Of a DNA stretch of 64,000 bases, positions 7,583 to 16,451 are shown in pieces. A program made the position numbers and the translations under genes. The stretch's first letter is position 1; each line of letters begins with the position of its first letter. The stretch covers positions 6,200,001 to 6,264,000 of the forward strand of contig NZ_JADBEB010000001.1 of the NCBI RefSeq assembly GCF_014874095.1, written 5' to 3'. This stretch comes from Plantactinospora soyae (GTDB lineage Bacteria; Actinomycetota; Actinomycetes; Mycobacteriales; Micromonosporaceae). The notes under the pieces were generated by a model, which saw nothing but the letters and a program-made list of their open reading frames with translations, searched no databases and was not told the origin of the DNA.

Positions 7583-8770
7583 ATGCGGATCACCGGTCTG
7601 CGGCTGCGCGGCATCCTCGACTCCCGGGCCAGGGCCACGGTGGAGGCCGACGTCGTCCTGGACGGCCGCCACCACGGTCGGGGGTCGAGCCCGCGTGCCA
7701 TCGCACCGGGCCGGCGGGAACGTCCGCTCGGCGAGCCGACCGTGCTGGGCCCGCTCGCCCCCGGCGAACTGCACCGGGCGCTGCTCGGCCAGGACGTCGA
7801 CGACCAGGCCGACCTCGACCGGCGGGTGACCCGGCTGGACATCGGCGCCGCCGAGACCCTCGCCGTGTCGCTGGCCTTCGCCCGGGCCGCCGCCTCGGCC
7901 CACCCGCTGGCCCTGCACCACTACCTGGCCCGGCTCGCCGGCACCACACCCGGGGTGCCCCGGCTGCTGGTGAACGTCTTCTCCGGCGGCATCCACGGTG
8001 CCGGTCCGCCGGCCGGCTTCCAGCAGATCATGGTCATCCCGGACACCGGCGACCTCACCCGGGACATCGAACTGGCCCGTACCGTCTTCGACGAGGCGGA
8101 GCGGCAGGTCCAGCAGCGGTTCGGCCCGGCCCGGGTCTCGCCGTCGAGCGGGCTGCTGGTGCCGCTGGACAGCGAACGGCAGTTGGCACTGCTGCACGAC
8201 GTGGTCGCGGCGGCCGGCTGTGCGGGCGCGGTGTCGTACGGGGTGGACGTCGCCGCGGAACATCTCGTCGAGCGGTCCGGCGGGTACCGGCTCGGCCCCG
8301 ACGTGCTGACCTCCGCCGAACTGGCGGGACGGCTGTCGGCGCTGGTCGAACGGTATCCGCTGAGCTACCTGGAGGACCCCTTCGACCCGGCCGACGAGCC
8401 CGCCTGGCGGGCGCTGCGCCGGAACCTGCCGCCGATGACGACGGTGATCGGCGACGACCTGTTCGCCACCGACGCCGCCCGGGTGGACTCCTCCCTGGCC
8501 GACGGGATCCTGCTGAAGCTGAGCCAGGCCGGCACGTTGACCGCCACCCTCGAGGCGTCCCGGGCGGCCCGGGAGGCGGGACTGGTCTGCGCCGTGTCGC
8601 ACCGGTCCGGCGAGACCGAGGACACCGCGATGTGCGATCTCGCGGTGGCGGTCGGCGCGGAACTGATCAAGGTCGGTGGGCCGCGTCGCGGTGACCGGCT
8701 CGCCAAGTACAACCAACTGCTCCGGCTGGCCGAGACCGTGCCGGCCGAATCCCCCGTTGCCGTCCGCTGA
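7583..8770 (+). CDS. phpH: Enolase-like carboxyphosphonoenolpyruvate synthase (PhpH-like)
   Basis: 395 aa, about 35 shorter than housekeeping enolase. Barrel features are kept: the metal ligands (VDVAAE, YLEDPF, IGDDL), Lys in LLKLSQ, the SHRSGETEDT loop with its His and IKVGGPRRGDRLAKYN. Two enolase-defining parts are changed: the GASTG mobile loop is replaced by RAIAPG, and the GDEGG segment with the catalytic Glu is replaced by SPSSGLLVP. This fits a repurposed enolase. PhpH in PTT biosynthesis joins CMP-phosphonoformate and a glycolytic C3 unit to give carboxyphosphonoenolpyruvate (CPEP). It starts 2 bases after phpG. Confidence 0.9.
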   Translation: MRITGLRLRGILDSRARATVEADVVLDGRHHGRGSSPRAIAPGRRERPLGEPTVLGPLAPGELHRALLGQDVDDQADLDRRVTRLDIGAAETLAVSLAFARAAASAHPLALHHYLARLAGTTPGVPRLLVNVFSGGIHGAGPPAGFQQIMVIPDTGDLTRDIELARTVFDEAERQVQQRFGPARVSPSSGLLVPLDSERQLALLHDVVAAAGCAGAVSYGVDVAAEHLVERSGGYRLGPDVLTSAELAGRLSALVERYPLSYLEDPFDPADEPAWRALRRNLPPMTTVIGDDLFATDAARVDSSLADGILLKLSQAGTLTATLEASRAAREAGLVCAVSHRSGETEDTAMCDLAVAVGAELIKVGGPRRGDRLAKYNQLLRLAETVPAESPVAVR

Positions 8771-8785
8771 ACGAAGGAGTGCACC

Positions 8786-9673
8786 GTGTCCCGTGCAAAG
8801 CAGTTCAAGGACCTGATGAACGCGCCCGAGCTGCTCGTCGTACCCAGCGCGTACGACGCGCTGTCGGCGAAGGTGATCGAGCAGGCCGGCTTCAACGCCG
8901 TTCACATGACCGGCTCCGGCACCTCGGCCAGCATGCTCGGCCTGCCCGACCTCGGCTTCGCCACGATCACCGAGATGGCGTGGAACGCCAAGAACATCAC
9001 CCTGGCCGTCGACCTCCCGGTGATCATGGACATCGACGCCGGGTACGGCAACGCGATGAACACCTGGCGCTGCGTACGGGAGTTCGAGCGGGCCGGCATC
9101 GTCGGCGGCCACCTGGAGGACCAGGTCGTGCCGAAGCGCTGCGGTCACCTGGAGGGCAAGCGGCTGATCAGCTCGAAGGAGATGGTCGGCAAGATCGCGG
9201 CTGCGGTCGAGGCACGGGAGGACCCCGACTGGGTGCTGATCGCCCGTACCGACGCCCGGGAGAAGCTCGGCCTCGACGAGGCGATCCGCCGATCCCGGGA
9301 GTACGTCGCCGCCGGGGCGGACTGCATCTTCCTGGAGGCGATGCTCACCGTCGACGAGATGAAGCGGGTCCGGGACGAGATCGACGCCCCGCTGCTGGCG
9401 AACATGGTGGAGGGCGGCAAGACGCCGTGGCTCACCACCAAGGAGCTGGAGGCGATCGGCTACAACCTTGCCATCTACCCGCTCTCCGGCTGGTACGCCG
9501 CCACCGCGATCCTCCGCAAGACCTTCGCCGCGCTGCGCGACGAGGGTACGACGCAGAACTTCTGGGAGCGGCACGGCCTGAAGATGACCTTCGACGAGCT
9601 GTTCGAGGTCTTCGAGTACTCGAAGATCTCCGAGCTGGAGCGGCGGTTCGTCGTCCGGGACGAAGAGGGCTGA
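8786..9673 (+). CDS. bcpA: Carboxyphosphonoenolpyruvate phosphonomutase (CPEP mutase, BcpA-like)
   Basis: 295 aa, the length I recall for the bialaphos enzyme. It is in the isocitrate lyase/PEP mutase superfamily but carries [11 protein letters not shown] (about 112-122), the Cys-containing motif of lyases and CPEP mutase, not the EDKxxPKxNS of the PEP mutase seven genes upstream. The metal site DIDAGYGN is at about 75-82. CPEP mutase rearranges CPEP with decarboxylation to phosphinopyruvate, making the second C-P bond. GTG 8786 follows GAAGGAG (8773-8779). 2-methylisocitrate lyase is the alternative, but the company of phpF, phpG and phpH makes CPEP mutase much more likely. Confidence 0.9.
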   Translation: MSRAKQFKDLMNAPELLVVPSAYDALSAKVIEQAGFNAVHMTGSGTSASMLGLPDLGFATITEMAWNAKNITLAVDLPVIMDIDAGYGNAMNTWRCVREFERAGIVGGHLEDQVVPKRCGHLEGKRLISSKEMVGKIAAAVEAREDPDWVLIARTDAREKLGLDEAIRRSREYVAAGADCIFLEAMLTVDEMKRVRDEIDAPLLANMVEGGKTPWLTTKELEAIGYNLAIYPLSGWYAATAILRKTFAALRDEGTTQNFWERHGLKMTFDELFEVFEYSKISELERRFVVRDEEG

Positions 9674-9676
9674 CCG

Positions 9677-11077
9677 GTGTTCCTCGACGGGCAGCTGCTG
9701 CCCAGCGCCGGGGACGACGTACCGGTGCACGACCGCTGGACCGGTGCGGAACTCGGCCGGGTGCCCCGGGACGGCCCGGCCGAGGTGGACACCGCGGTCA
9801 GCGCGGTCGCGGGTCGGCGCCGACCGATGCCGATCGACGAGCGGGTGTCGGTGCTGACCGGCGCGGCGACCGCGTTGCAGGCCCGCGCCGGGGAGTTCGC
9901 CCAACTGATCACCGCCGAGTCGGGTGTCTGCGTCCGGGAGACGACCCGGGAGGTGGGCCGGGCGGTCGCGAACCTGCGGGTCGCCGCGGCGGAGGCGGAG
10001 CGGCTGCGCGGCGAGTCCATCCCGGTCCCCGGCGCGGCCCGGCTGGCCGTCACCGTGCCGGAACCGGTCGGCGTGGTCGCCGGGATCACCCCGTTCAACC
10101 GGCCGCTCAACCAGGTCGTGGTCAAGGCCGCGCCGGCGATCGCCGCCGGCTGCGCACTGGTGCTCAAGCCGTCCGAGCGGACCCCGCTGACCGCACTCGC
10201 CTTCGCGGAGCTGCTCACCGGGGCCGGCTATCCGAAGGAGATGCTCGCGCTCCTCACCGGTGATCCGGCGCGCGTGGGCGGCGCGCTGGCCCGGCATCCG
10301 GCCGTCGACATGGTGACCTTCACCGGCAGCGTGGCGACGGGCCGGGCGGTGGCCGCCGCCGCGGCCGGAAAGAAACTGCTGCTGGAACTGGGCGGCAACG
10401 ATCCGCTGCTGGTACTGCCCGACGCCGACCTCGACCTGGCGGCCCGGCTGGCCGCCGACGGGGCGTACGCCACCGCCGGGCAGTCCTGCCGGGGGGTGAA
10501 ACGGATCATCGTCTGGGCCGGGGTCGCGGACCAGTTCGTCGAACGGCTCGTCGGCCTCAGCCGGGCCAGGCGGTACGGCGACCCGCGCCGGCCCGAGACC
10601 GAGGTGGGGCCGCTGATCGACGAGGCGGCGGCGGAACTGGTGCAGCGGCGGGTGGCCTCGGCGATCTCCGCCGGAGCGCTGCTGTGTTCCGGAGGCGACC
10701 GGGACGGTGCGCTCGTCGCGCCGACGGTTCTCGATCGGGTGCCACCCGGTGCCGAACTGGTCCGCGAGGAGACGTTCGGTCCGGTGGCGCCGGTGCTCCG
10801 GGTGGGGGGACTGGACGAGGCGGTCGAGGTCGCCAACGGCACGGCGTACGGCCTCCAGGCGGGCGTGGTCACCAATGACAGCGCCGCCTTCTGGCAACTC
10901 GCCGCGCGACTGCGGGTGGGGGCGGTCAACCTGCTCGAGGGGCCGCAGTTCGACTCCCCGCACATCCCCTTCGGCGGAGTGAAGGCGAGCGGACTCGGGC
11001 GGGAGGGCATCCGTTACGCGATCCGCGAGATGAGCACCACGAAGACGGTCACCGTGCCTTACGGCTGGCCGGTCTAG
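9677..11077 (+). CDS. phpJ: Aldehyde dehydrogenase (PhpJ-like phosphonoformaldehyde dehydrogenase)
   Basis: 466 aa NAD(P)-dependent aldehyde dehydrogenase with the catalytic Cys in AGQSCRG (~271), the general-base Glu in LLELGGND (~237), and the LVLKPSERTP and RVGAVNLLEG segments. In PTT biosynthesis PhpJ oxidises phosphonoformaldehyde to phosphonoformate, between PhpE and PhpF. It lies 3 bases after the CPEP mutase gene from GTG 9677, with only a weak ribosome site (GAAGAGGG), so translation probably depends on coupling. An alternative is oxidation of a late aldehyde in the new branch. Confidence 0.85.
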   Translation: MFLDGQLLPSAGDDVPVHDRWTGAELGRVPRDGPAEVDTAVSAVAGRRRPMPIDERVSVLTGAATALQARAGEFAQLITAESGVCVRETTREVGRAVANLRVAAAEAERLRGESIPVPGAARLAVTVPEPVGVVAGITPFNRPLNQVVVKAAPAIAAGCALVLKPSERTPLTALAFAELLTGAGYPKEMLALLTGDPARVGGALARHPAVDMVTFTGSVATGRAVAAAAAGKKLLLELGGNDPLLVLPDADLDLAARLAADGAYATAGQSCRGVKRIIVWAGVADQFVERLVGLSRARRYGDPRRPETEVGPLIDEAAAELVQRRVASAISAGALLCSGGDRDGALVAPTVLDRVPPGAELVREETFGPVAPVLRVGGLDEAVEVANGTAYGLQAGVVTNDSAAFWQLAARLRVGAVNLLEGPQFDSPHIPFGGVKASGLGREGIRYAIREMSTTKTVTVPYGWPV

Positions 11078-11101
11078 CAGCATCAACAGGGGAGGACGCA
11101 A

Positions 11102-12340
11102 GTGGACCTGTTCGAAAAGGTGATCAACAGTCCGGGCAGTCCGATCGCGCAGATGTCGCGGGACATCCACGGCAGGTACGCGTTTCCGAGGCTGACCGGT
11201 GAGATCGGCAGCCGGATGCGGTACGGCGACACGGACCAGCTCGTCTGGAGCCTGAACAACTATCTCGGGCTGGCCAACCACCCGGAGGTCCGGGCCGCCG
11301 ACGCGCGGTTCGCCGCCCGGTACGGCCTGGCCGCGCCGATGGGCTCGCGGATGATGTCCGGCGAGACCGAGGACCTGGAACTGCTGGAGTCGGAACTGGC
11401 GGCGTACGCGGACAAGCCGGCCGCGCTGTTCCTGAACTTCGGCTACCAGGGCATGATCTCGTTGCTGGACTCGCTGCTCAGCCGGCGTGACTGGCTGGTC
11501 TACGACGCGGAGTGCCACGCCTGCATCATCGACGGCATCCGGCTGCACCGGGGCAAGGCAAAGTCCTTTCCGCACAACAACATCGAACGCCTCGAGGCGG
11601 TGCTGACCCGGATCGAGGCGGAGCGCGGCGACGACGAGGCGGTGCTGGTCGTCACCGAGGGCGTCTTCGGGATGTCCGGGGTGCAGGGGCGGCTGCGGGA
11701 CATCGTCGCGCTCAAGCAGCGGTTCAACTTCCGGCTCCTGGTCGACGACGCGCACGGCTTCGGGGTACTCGGTCCGGACGGCGGCGGCACCGGCGAGGAG
11801 CAGGGCTGCCAGGACGGCATCGACCTGTACTTCGGCACCTTCGCCAAGGCCGGCGCCAGCATCGGTGCCTTCGTCGCCTCGGACGCCGAGATCGTCTGGC
11901 GGCTGCGGTACGGGATGCGGTCGCAGATCTTCTCCAAGGGTCTGCCGTGGCCGGTGGTGGCCGGCAACCGGGTCCGGCTCGACATGATGCGCAACCGCCC
12001 CGAGCTGCGGCGCAAGTGTCTGGAGATCGCCGCGCACCTGCGTGCCGACCTGCGTGGGGTCGGGCTGGAGATCGGCGATCCGTCCAGCGCGGTGACCCCG
12101 GTGTTCCTGGGGCTGGAGGCCCCGCAGACCGCCGTCTTCCTGGAGCTGCTCCGGCACCGGTACGGGATCTTCTGCTCCGCCGTCACCTATCCGGTGGTGC
12201 CGCCGGGGGTGGTCCAGCTCCGGCTGATCGCCACCGCCACGCACGAGCACAGCGACGTCACGTACACGGTGGACGCGCTGCGCCGGGTGTACGAGGAGGT
12301 GACCGGGCGGAGCGAGATGGCGCTGTCCGCGCTCCGGTGA
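11102..12340 (+). CDS. PLP-dependent alpha-oxoamine synthase (AONS/KBL family)
   Basis: 412 aa, fold type I. Family hallmarks are GSRMMSGETEDLELLE, the DDAHGFGVLGP aspartate motif and the PLP lysine in FGTFAKAGAS (Lys249). Relatives (8-amino-7-oxononanoate, 2-amino-3-ketobutyrate, 5-aminolevulinate and sphingosine-type synthases) join an amino acid to an acyl-CoA, usually with loss of CO2. I know of no such enzyme in PTT clusters, so here it probably makes a new C-C bond on the phosphinate scaffold; substrates are unknown. GTG 11102 follows AGGGGAGGA (11087-11096), and its stop overlaps the aminotransferase start (GTGA). Confidence 0.9.
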   Translation: MDLFEKVINSPGSPIAQMSRDIHGRYAFPRLTGEIGSRMRYGDTDQLVWSLNNYLGLANHPEVRAADARFAARYGLAAPMGSRMMSGETEDLELLESELAAYADKPAALFLNFGYQGMISLLDSLLSRRDWLVYDAECHACIIDGIRLHRGKAKSFPHNNIERLEAVLTRIEAERGDDEAVLVVTEGVFGMSGVQGRLRDIVALKQRFNFRLLVDDAHGFGVLGPDGGGTGEEQGCQDGIDLYFGTFAKAGASIGAFVASDAEIVWRLRYGMRSQIFSKGLPWPVVAGNRVRLDMMRNRPELRRKCLEIAAHLRADLRGVGLEIGDPSSAVTPVFLGLEAPQTAVFLELLRHRYGIFCSAVTYPVVPPGVVQLRLIATATHEHSDVTYTVDALRRVYEEVTGRSEMALSALR

Positions 12341-13797
12341 GCACCGACCTGGCCCGGAGCGCCGAACCGGCGACCGGCACCGGGCTGGTCCGCCGGCCGG
12401 GCAGCGCCCCGGCGGCGGAGATCCTGGCCCGGGCGTCGGCGATCGCCGCCCAGCCGATGCGGGAGATCGCGCCCGAGCGGTTGGAGTCGGAGCTGGCCGA
12501 GTTCCGGCGCCGTACGCCGGGCTCGGCGACGCTCTTCGGGCGGGCCCAGAGAGTGCTGGCCCGGGGGAGCGAGCACGTCGACCCGCTCTCCTCGCCGTAC
12601 CCGCTGTTCCTGGACCACGGTGCCGGGGGCGAGGTCGTGGACGTCGACGGCAACCGGTACGTCGACTGCATCCTGGCCGGTGGCGCGCTCAGCCTCGGGC
12701 ACAACCATCCCGGGTTGAACGCCGCGGTCGTCGACCTGCTCCGGGAGCGTACCGGCTTCCACGGCCACCTCGACGAGTTCGAGGTGCTCGCCGCCGAACG
12801 GATCATCGAGGTCTTTCCGGCGGCCGAGGCGGTCCGGTTCGTCGGCTCCGGCGCCGAGGCCGACCTCGCGGCGGCGCGGATCGCGCGGGCGTACACCGGA
12901 CGACGCAAGATCATCAAATTCCGGGGCCACTACCACGGCTGGGGCGACCAGTTCATGGTGGACCTGGAGGTGCCGGGGTCCGGCGACTTCATGGCCGGCG
13001 GGGTGCCGCCGGAGCACTACGCGCACACCGTGCTGGTGCACCCGCACCGGCTCGACGACCTGGCGGCGGCACTGGCCGCCGGCGACGTCGCGGCGGTGAT
13101 CAGTGAACCGTTCGGCGGCGAGTCCGGCCTGGTGCCGTTCGCCGACGACTTCCATCAACAGGCCATCGCACTGGCCCACCGGCACGGCGCGCTGTACGTG
13201 TTCGACGAGGTCGTCACCGGCACCCGGGCCGGGATCGGTGGCGCGCACGCGGTGCTGGGCGTCCGCCCCGACCTGATCACCCTCGGCAAGGGACTGATGA
13301 ACGGCTACCCGTCCTGCGGGGCGGTCGCCGGGCGGCGGGAGGTCATCGAGGCGGCCGGGACCGGGCTACCGGACGGCCGGCCGTTCACCTACATCGGCGG
13401 CACCATGTCCGGCAACGTGCTGTCGGCGGCGGCCTGTTACCACACCCTCGGCGAACTGACCCGGCCCGGCGTACTCGACGGTGCCATCGCGGTCACCGCC
13501 GACCTGGTGCTCCGGCTCAACGCGCTCTTCTCCGCCGGCGGTGTGCCGTTCTTCGCGTACCACTTCGGCACGATCCTGCGGATCGAGCTGACCGCGCCGC
13601 ACGCGCTGCCCGTGGACGCCGAGCGGCTGCCGGAGATCATCGCCCGGCGGGCGCTGCTCGCCGACTACATGATTCCGGTGGTCAACGCCGGGGTGCTGTC
13701 CCGGATGGGTCGGGACATGCTCTCCTGCGGGCACACCCGGGCCGACAGTGACCGGGTGGTGAACGCGTATGCCCGACTCGTCGAACTACTCGGCTGA
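12337..13797 (+). CDS. Class III aminotransferase (glutamate-1-semialdehyde aminomutase-like)
   Basis: 486 aa with an N-terminal extension of about 60 residues. The core shows VDVDGNRYVDC, FVGSGAEADLAAARIARAYTG, FDEVVTGTRAG and the PLP lysine in LGKGLMNGYP (Lys318). GSA-aminomutase-like members often act in secondary metabolism as transaminases or aminomutases. In this context it could aminate phosphinopyruvate or a keto product; that is inference. GTG 12337 is set by the overlap with the oxoamine synthase stop. The 3' end overlaps the SDR gene by 29 bases, an unusually long overlap. Confidence 0.9.
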   Translation: MSTDLARSAEPATGTGLVRRPGSAPAAEILARASAIAAQPMREIAPERLESELAEFRRRTPGSATLFGRAQRVLARGSEHVDPLSSPYPLFLDHGAGGEVVDVDGNRYVDCILAGGALSLGHNHPGLNAAVVDLLRERTGFHGHLDEFEVLAAERIIEVFPAAEAVRFVGSGAEADLAAARIARAYTGRRKIIKFRGHYHGWGDQFMVDLEVPGSGDFMAGGVPPEHYAHTVLVHPHRLDDLAAALAAGDVAAVISEPFGGESGLVPFADDFHQQAIALAHRHGALYVFDEVVTGTRAGIGGAHAVLGVRPDLITLGKGLMNGYPSCGAVAGRREVIEAAGTGLPDGRPFTYIGGTMSGNVLSAAACYHTLGELTRPGVLDGAIAVTADLVLRLNALFSAGGVPFFAYHFGTILRIELTAPHALPVDAERLPEIIARRALLADYMIPVVNAGVLSRMGRDMLSCGHTRADSDRVVNAYARLVELLG

Positions 13798-14740
13798 ACC
13801 GCCGATCGATCCGACGCCGACCGAACAACCGGTGCCGGGCGGACAACCGGTGCCGACTGGACAACCGGTGCCGGGCGGCACGGCGTACGACGCGACGGAG
13901 CCGGGAGGTGCGGCCTCGGGCGGGCCGTCGACCGGCACCGGGCCGGCCGGGACGGTCCTGGTCACCGGGGCGACCTCGGGAATCGGGCTCGCCGTCAGCC
14001 GGCTCTTCGTCGACCGGGGGGTGCGGGTGCTGGGCACCTCCCGGAATCCCGACGACATTCCCGCGCCGGACCGGATCCCCGGCGTGACCTACCTGGCCCT
14101 GGACCAGTCGGATCCGGCGAGCGTACGGGCCTGCGCGAAGGCGGCCGGTCCGGTCGACGTACTGGTCAACAACGCCGGGCACAGCCAGGGCGGCGCCCTG
14201 GAGGACCTGCCGGAGGAACAGCTGGAGCAACTGTTCCGGATCAACGTGCTGGGACCGGTCGGGTTGGCCCGCGCGGTACTGCCGGCCATGCGGGCCGCCG
14301 GGCACGGCCGGTTGATCTTCGTGGGTTCACTGATGGCCGAGTTCCCGGTGCCGTTCCAGGGCAGCTACGCGGCCTCCAAACTGGCCCTGCGCGGTTTCGT
14401 CACGGCGCTGCGCACCGAGGTCGCGCCGTTCGGCATCCAGGCCACCCTGGTTCAGCCGGCCTACTACCGGTCGGCCATCGACCGGCACCGCGCCTGGCAC
14501 ACGACGCCGGACTCGCCGTACCGGGACCGGGTGGGCGTGGTCAGCGCGCGGGTCCGGGCCCAGCACCAGAGCGCGGCGGACCCGGCGGAGGTGGCCGAGC
14601 GGATCTGGCGACTGAGCCGGGCCGCCCGGTTGCCGGTCGTCTCCATGATCGGCGGCAACGGCGCCACCCTGCGTCTCGTCCGGCGCTTCCTGCCCGACCG
14701 CGTCGCCGAGCGGCTGGTCGCCCGCCGGTACGGCCTCTGA
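13769..14740 (+). CDS. Short-chain dehydrogenase/reductase with repetitive N-terminal tail
   Basis: 323 aa. Residues 1-65 are a Pro/Gly/Thr-rich low-complexity tail with three GQPVPG/T-type units. The SDR domain follows: cofactor motif TGATSGIG, NNAG, catalytic Tyr200 and Lys204 (YAASK), and a long C-terminal part like classical SDRs acting on hydrophobic or large substrates. Within the cluster it may reduce the keto group made by the oxoamine synthase; this is inferred from order only. The start at ATG 13769 lies inside the aminotransferase gene; a downstream start near residue 55 would also leave a complete domain. Confidence 0.85.
   Translation: MPDSSNYSAEPPIDPTPTEQPVPGGQPVPTGQPVPGGTAYDATEPGGAASGGPSTGTGPAGTVLVTGATSGIGLAVSRLFVDRGVRVLGTSRNPDDIPAPDRIPGVTYLALDQSDPASVRACAKAAGPVDVLVNNAGHSQGGALEDLPEEQLEQLFRINVLGPVGLARAVLPAMRAAGHGRLIFVGSLMAEFPVPFQGSYAASKLALRGFVTALRTEVAPFGIQATLVQPAYYRSAIDRHRAWHTTPDSPYRDRVGVVSARVRAQHQSAADPAEVAERIWRLSRAARLPVVSMIGGNGATLRLVRRFLPDRVAERLVARRYGL
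13825..13878 (+). repeat. Three 18-bp tandem repeats in the SDR N-terminal tail
   Basis: Units begin at 13825, 13843 and 13861, each starting ACAACCGGTGCC, and encode six-residue units with QPVPG or QPVPT. They lie in a disordered extension ahead of the SDR fold. Confidence 0.85.
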
Positions 14741-14868
14741 CCACGCACCTCCGGCAACGAGTCCACGCACCTGCGGCGAGCACCATCCCCGTCCGGCGAG
14801 GAGACCAGACACATCCGGCGAGGACACCACGCACATCCCTGAGGAGAACAGCTCCGCGAAGGAGAACA
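14741..14868 (+). repeat. Intergenic degenerate repeats between the SDR and amidohydrolase genes
   Basis: These 128 bases hold about four degenerate copies of a roughly 25-base unit built on CGCACCTCCGGCGAG-like sequence (for example near 14745, 14764, 14790 and 14814). No coding potential or hairpin stands out. They separate two coupled blocks, so a promoter for the amidohydrolase-Rieske pair may lie here, but I cannot point to one. Confidence 0.6.
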
Positions 14869-15969
14869 ATGACCCAGACCCTGGACCGGTCCGCCGTACC
14901 GGACGGCACGCCCAGCGCGCTGTCGGTGATCGACACGGACGTACACGAGATGATCGGCAACCCACTGGAGTTCCTCCAGTACGTCGAGGAGCCCTGGCGG
15001 GGGCGGATCCACCCGGACAACTGGATGGGCATCTCCATCCCGTACTCCTGGCCCACCACCGGCGGGCTGGCCCGGCCGGACGCCCGGCCGACCAACGGGC
15101 TGCGGGCCGGCTCCGACTACCAGTTGATGCGCACCCAGCACCTTGACGCCTTCAACATCAAGCACGCCGTACTGACCGGGCTGCTGTACCCGAGCGAGTT
15201 CAAGGTGCAGCCGGACTTCGCGGTCGGGCTGTCCCAGGCGTACAACCGGTGGGTCGTCAACGAGTGGCTGGCCAAGGACTCCCGCTTCCTCGGCTCGATC
15301 TGCGTGGCGGCACAACGGCCGGACGACGCGGTGGCCGAGATCGAGAAGTGGGCCTCGCATCCGCAGATGGTGCAGGTGCTGCTCCCGGTGATCTCGCACG
15401 ACACGATGGGCCGGGACTACTACCACCCGATCTACGAGGCGGCGGTCCGGAACAACCTGGTCGTCGGCTTCCACCAGGGCGCGAACGTGGAGACCGCGGT
15501 CGGACTGCCCACCTACTTCCTGGAGTGGCACACCGCGATCTCCCAGGCCTGGCAGTGCCAGCTCATCAGCCTGGTCGTACACGGGGTCTTCGAGAAGTTC
15601 CCCGACCTGCGGGTGGTGATGATCGAGTCCAGTTGGACCTGGCTGCCCCACCTGATGTGGCGCTTCGACCACAACTACCGGAGCCTGCGCCGGGAGGTTC
15701 CGTGGGTGAAGCGGCTGCCCAGCGAGTACATCCGGGACCAGGTCAGGTTCACCACCCAGCCGATGGAGTTCGCGGAGAACCCCGACCACCTGTACCAGAT
15801 GTTCGAGATGGTGGGTAACGACGAGTTCCTGATGTTCTCCTCGGACTACCCGCACTGGGACTTCGACGCCCCGGACCGCTCGCTGCCGAGTTCCTTTCCA
15901 CCCGACATCCGCCGGAAGGTGCTGCACGACAACGCGGCGAAGTTCTACCAGCTCGGGGCGGCGCGATGA
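14869..15969 (+). CDS. Amidohydrolase-2 family metal-dependent hydrolase (ACMSD-like)
   Basis: 366 aa TIM-barrel amidohydrolase. It starts with VIDTDVHE, the family DxH metal motif, and ends with SSDYPHWDFDAP, whose Asp is the usual catalytic or metal residue; ESSWTWLPHLMWRFD is the typical 2-amidohydrolase segment. Members decarboxylate or hydrolyse small acids (ACMSD, resorcylate decarboxylase). ATG 14869 follows AAGGAG. The stop overlaps the Rieske gene (ATGA). Such amidohydrolase-Rieske pairs are known in actinomycetes in other contexts, so membership in the phosphinate cluster is plausible but not proven. Confidence 0.85.
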   Translation: MTQTLDRSAVPDGTPSALSVIDTDVHEMIGNPLEFLQYVEEPWRGRIHPDNWMGISIPYSWPTTGGLARPDARPTNGLRAGSDYQLMRTQHLDAFNIKHAVLTGLLYPSEFKVQPDFAVGLSQAYNRWVVNEWLAKDSRFLGSICVAAQRPDDAVAEIEKWASHPQMVQVLLPVISHDTMGRDYYHPIYEAAVRNNLVVGFHQGANVETAVGLPTYFLEWHTAISQAWQCQLISLVVHGVFEKFPDLRVVMIESSWTWLPHLMWRFDHNYRSLRREVPWVKRLPSEYIRDQVRFTTQPMEFAENPDHLYQMFEMVGNDEFLMFSSDYPHWDFDAPDRSLPSSFPPDIRRKVLHDNAAKFYQLGAAR

Positions 15970-16355
15970 GCACGACCGAGCAGACGTCGACCCGGCGGCG
16001 CCAACGCCACGTCGTGTGCGGAGTCGACGAACTCGCGCCCGGCAGCACCCGGCTGCACGCGGTCGGCCACCGGCAGATCGTGGTCGGGCACGTACCCGGG
16101 CACGGGTACGTCGCGCTGTCGAACTACTGCGCGCACCAGGGAGGTCCGCTCTCCGCCGGCTCGTTCGAGGCGATGTGGACGGCGGAGAAGGTGGGCGAGC
16201 GGATCCAGGACCCGGACCGCTGGGTGCTGATCTGCCCGTACCACAACTTCGAGATCGACGCCGCCACCGGCTGCCCGGTGGCCCGGTTGGGTACCGCCCG
16301 CACCGCCACCTACCGGGTGGCGGTCGAAGCCGACGAGATCGTCGTCTACGTCTGA
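15966..16355 (+). CDS. Rieske [2Fe-2S] ferredoxin-like protein
   Basis: 129 aa single-domain protein. The cluster ligands are Cys55-x-His57 (CAHQGG) and Cys90-x2-His93 (CPYHNFEID). The 32-residue gap between the two motifs is longer than in most Rieske ferredoxins because of an insertion (residues ~64-85). No oxygenase catalytic domain is present, so it probably transfers electrons to, or is a small subunit of, a partner, possibly the amidohydrolase with which it overlaps. Confidence 0.87.
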   Translation: MSTTEQTSTRRRQRHVVCGVDELAPGSTRLHAVGHRQIVVGHVPGHGYVALSNYCAHQGGPLSAGSFEAMWTAEKVGERIQDPDRWVLICPYHNFEIDAATGCPVARLGTARTATYRVAVEADEIVVYV

Positions 16356-16451
16356 GTGGCGTACACGTCCGAGTAGGTGACCACGTCCGCACCCGGCCGC
16401 CGGCAGTCGGCAACCCGGGGCGGACGTGGTCCCGCAGGGAGGCAGTCCGAA

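Noticed and set aside
8786-9673. Methylisocitrate lyase (prpB-like) reading of the second mutase gene
   Set aside because: The EDQ...PKRCGH motif alone would allow it, but the gene lies directly between the PhpH- and PhpJ-like genes in a phosphonate operon with no methylcitrate genes and has CPEP-mutase length.
7199-12250. A minus-strand open frame of about 1,680 codons opposite the phosphinate genes
   Set aside because: It is antisense to five clear enzyme genes, is rich in Arg/Gly/Pro/His/Val and shows no domain; long antisense frames are a normal by-product of very high GC with third-position bias.
16377-16451. Upstream in-frame GTG as start of the MMPL gene
   Set aside because: It lacks a good ribosome site and adds a low-complexity tail; GTG 16452 follows GGGAGG at proper distance.
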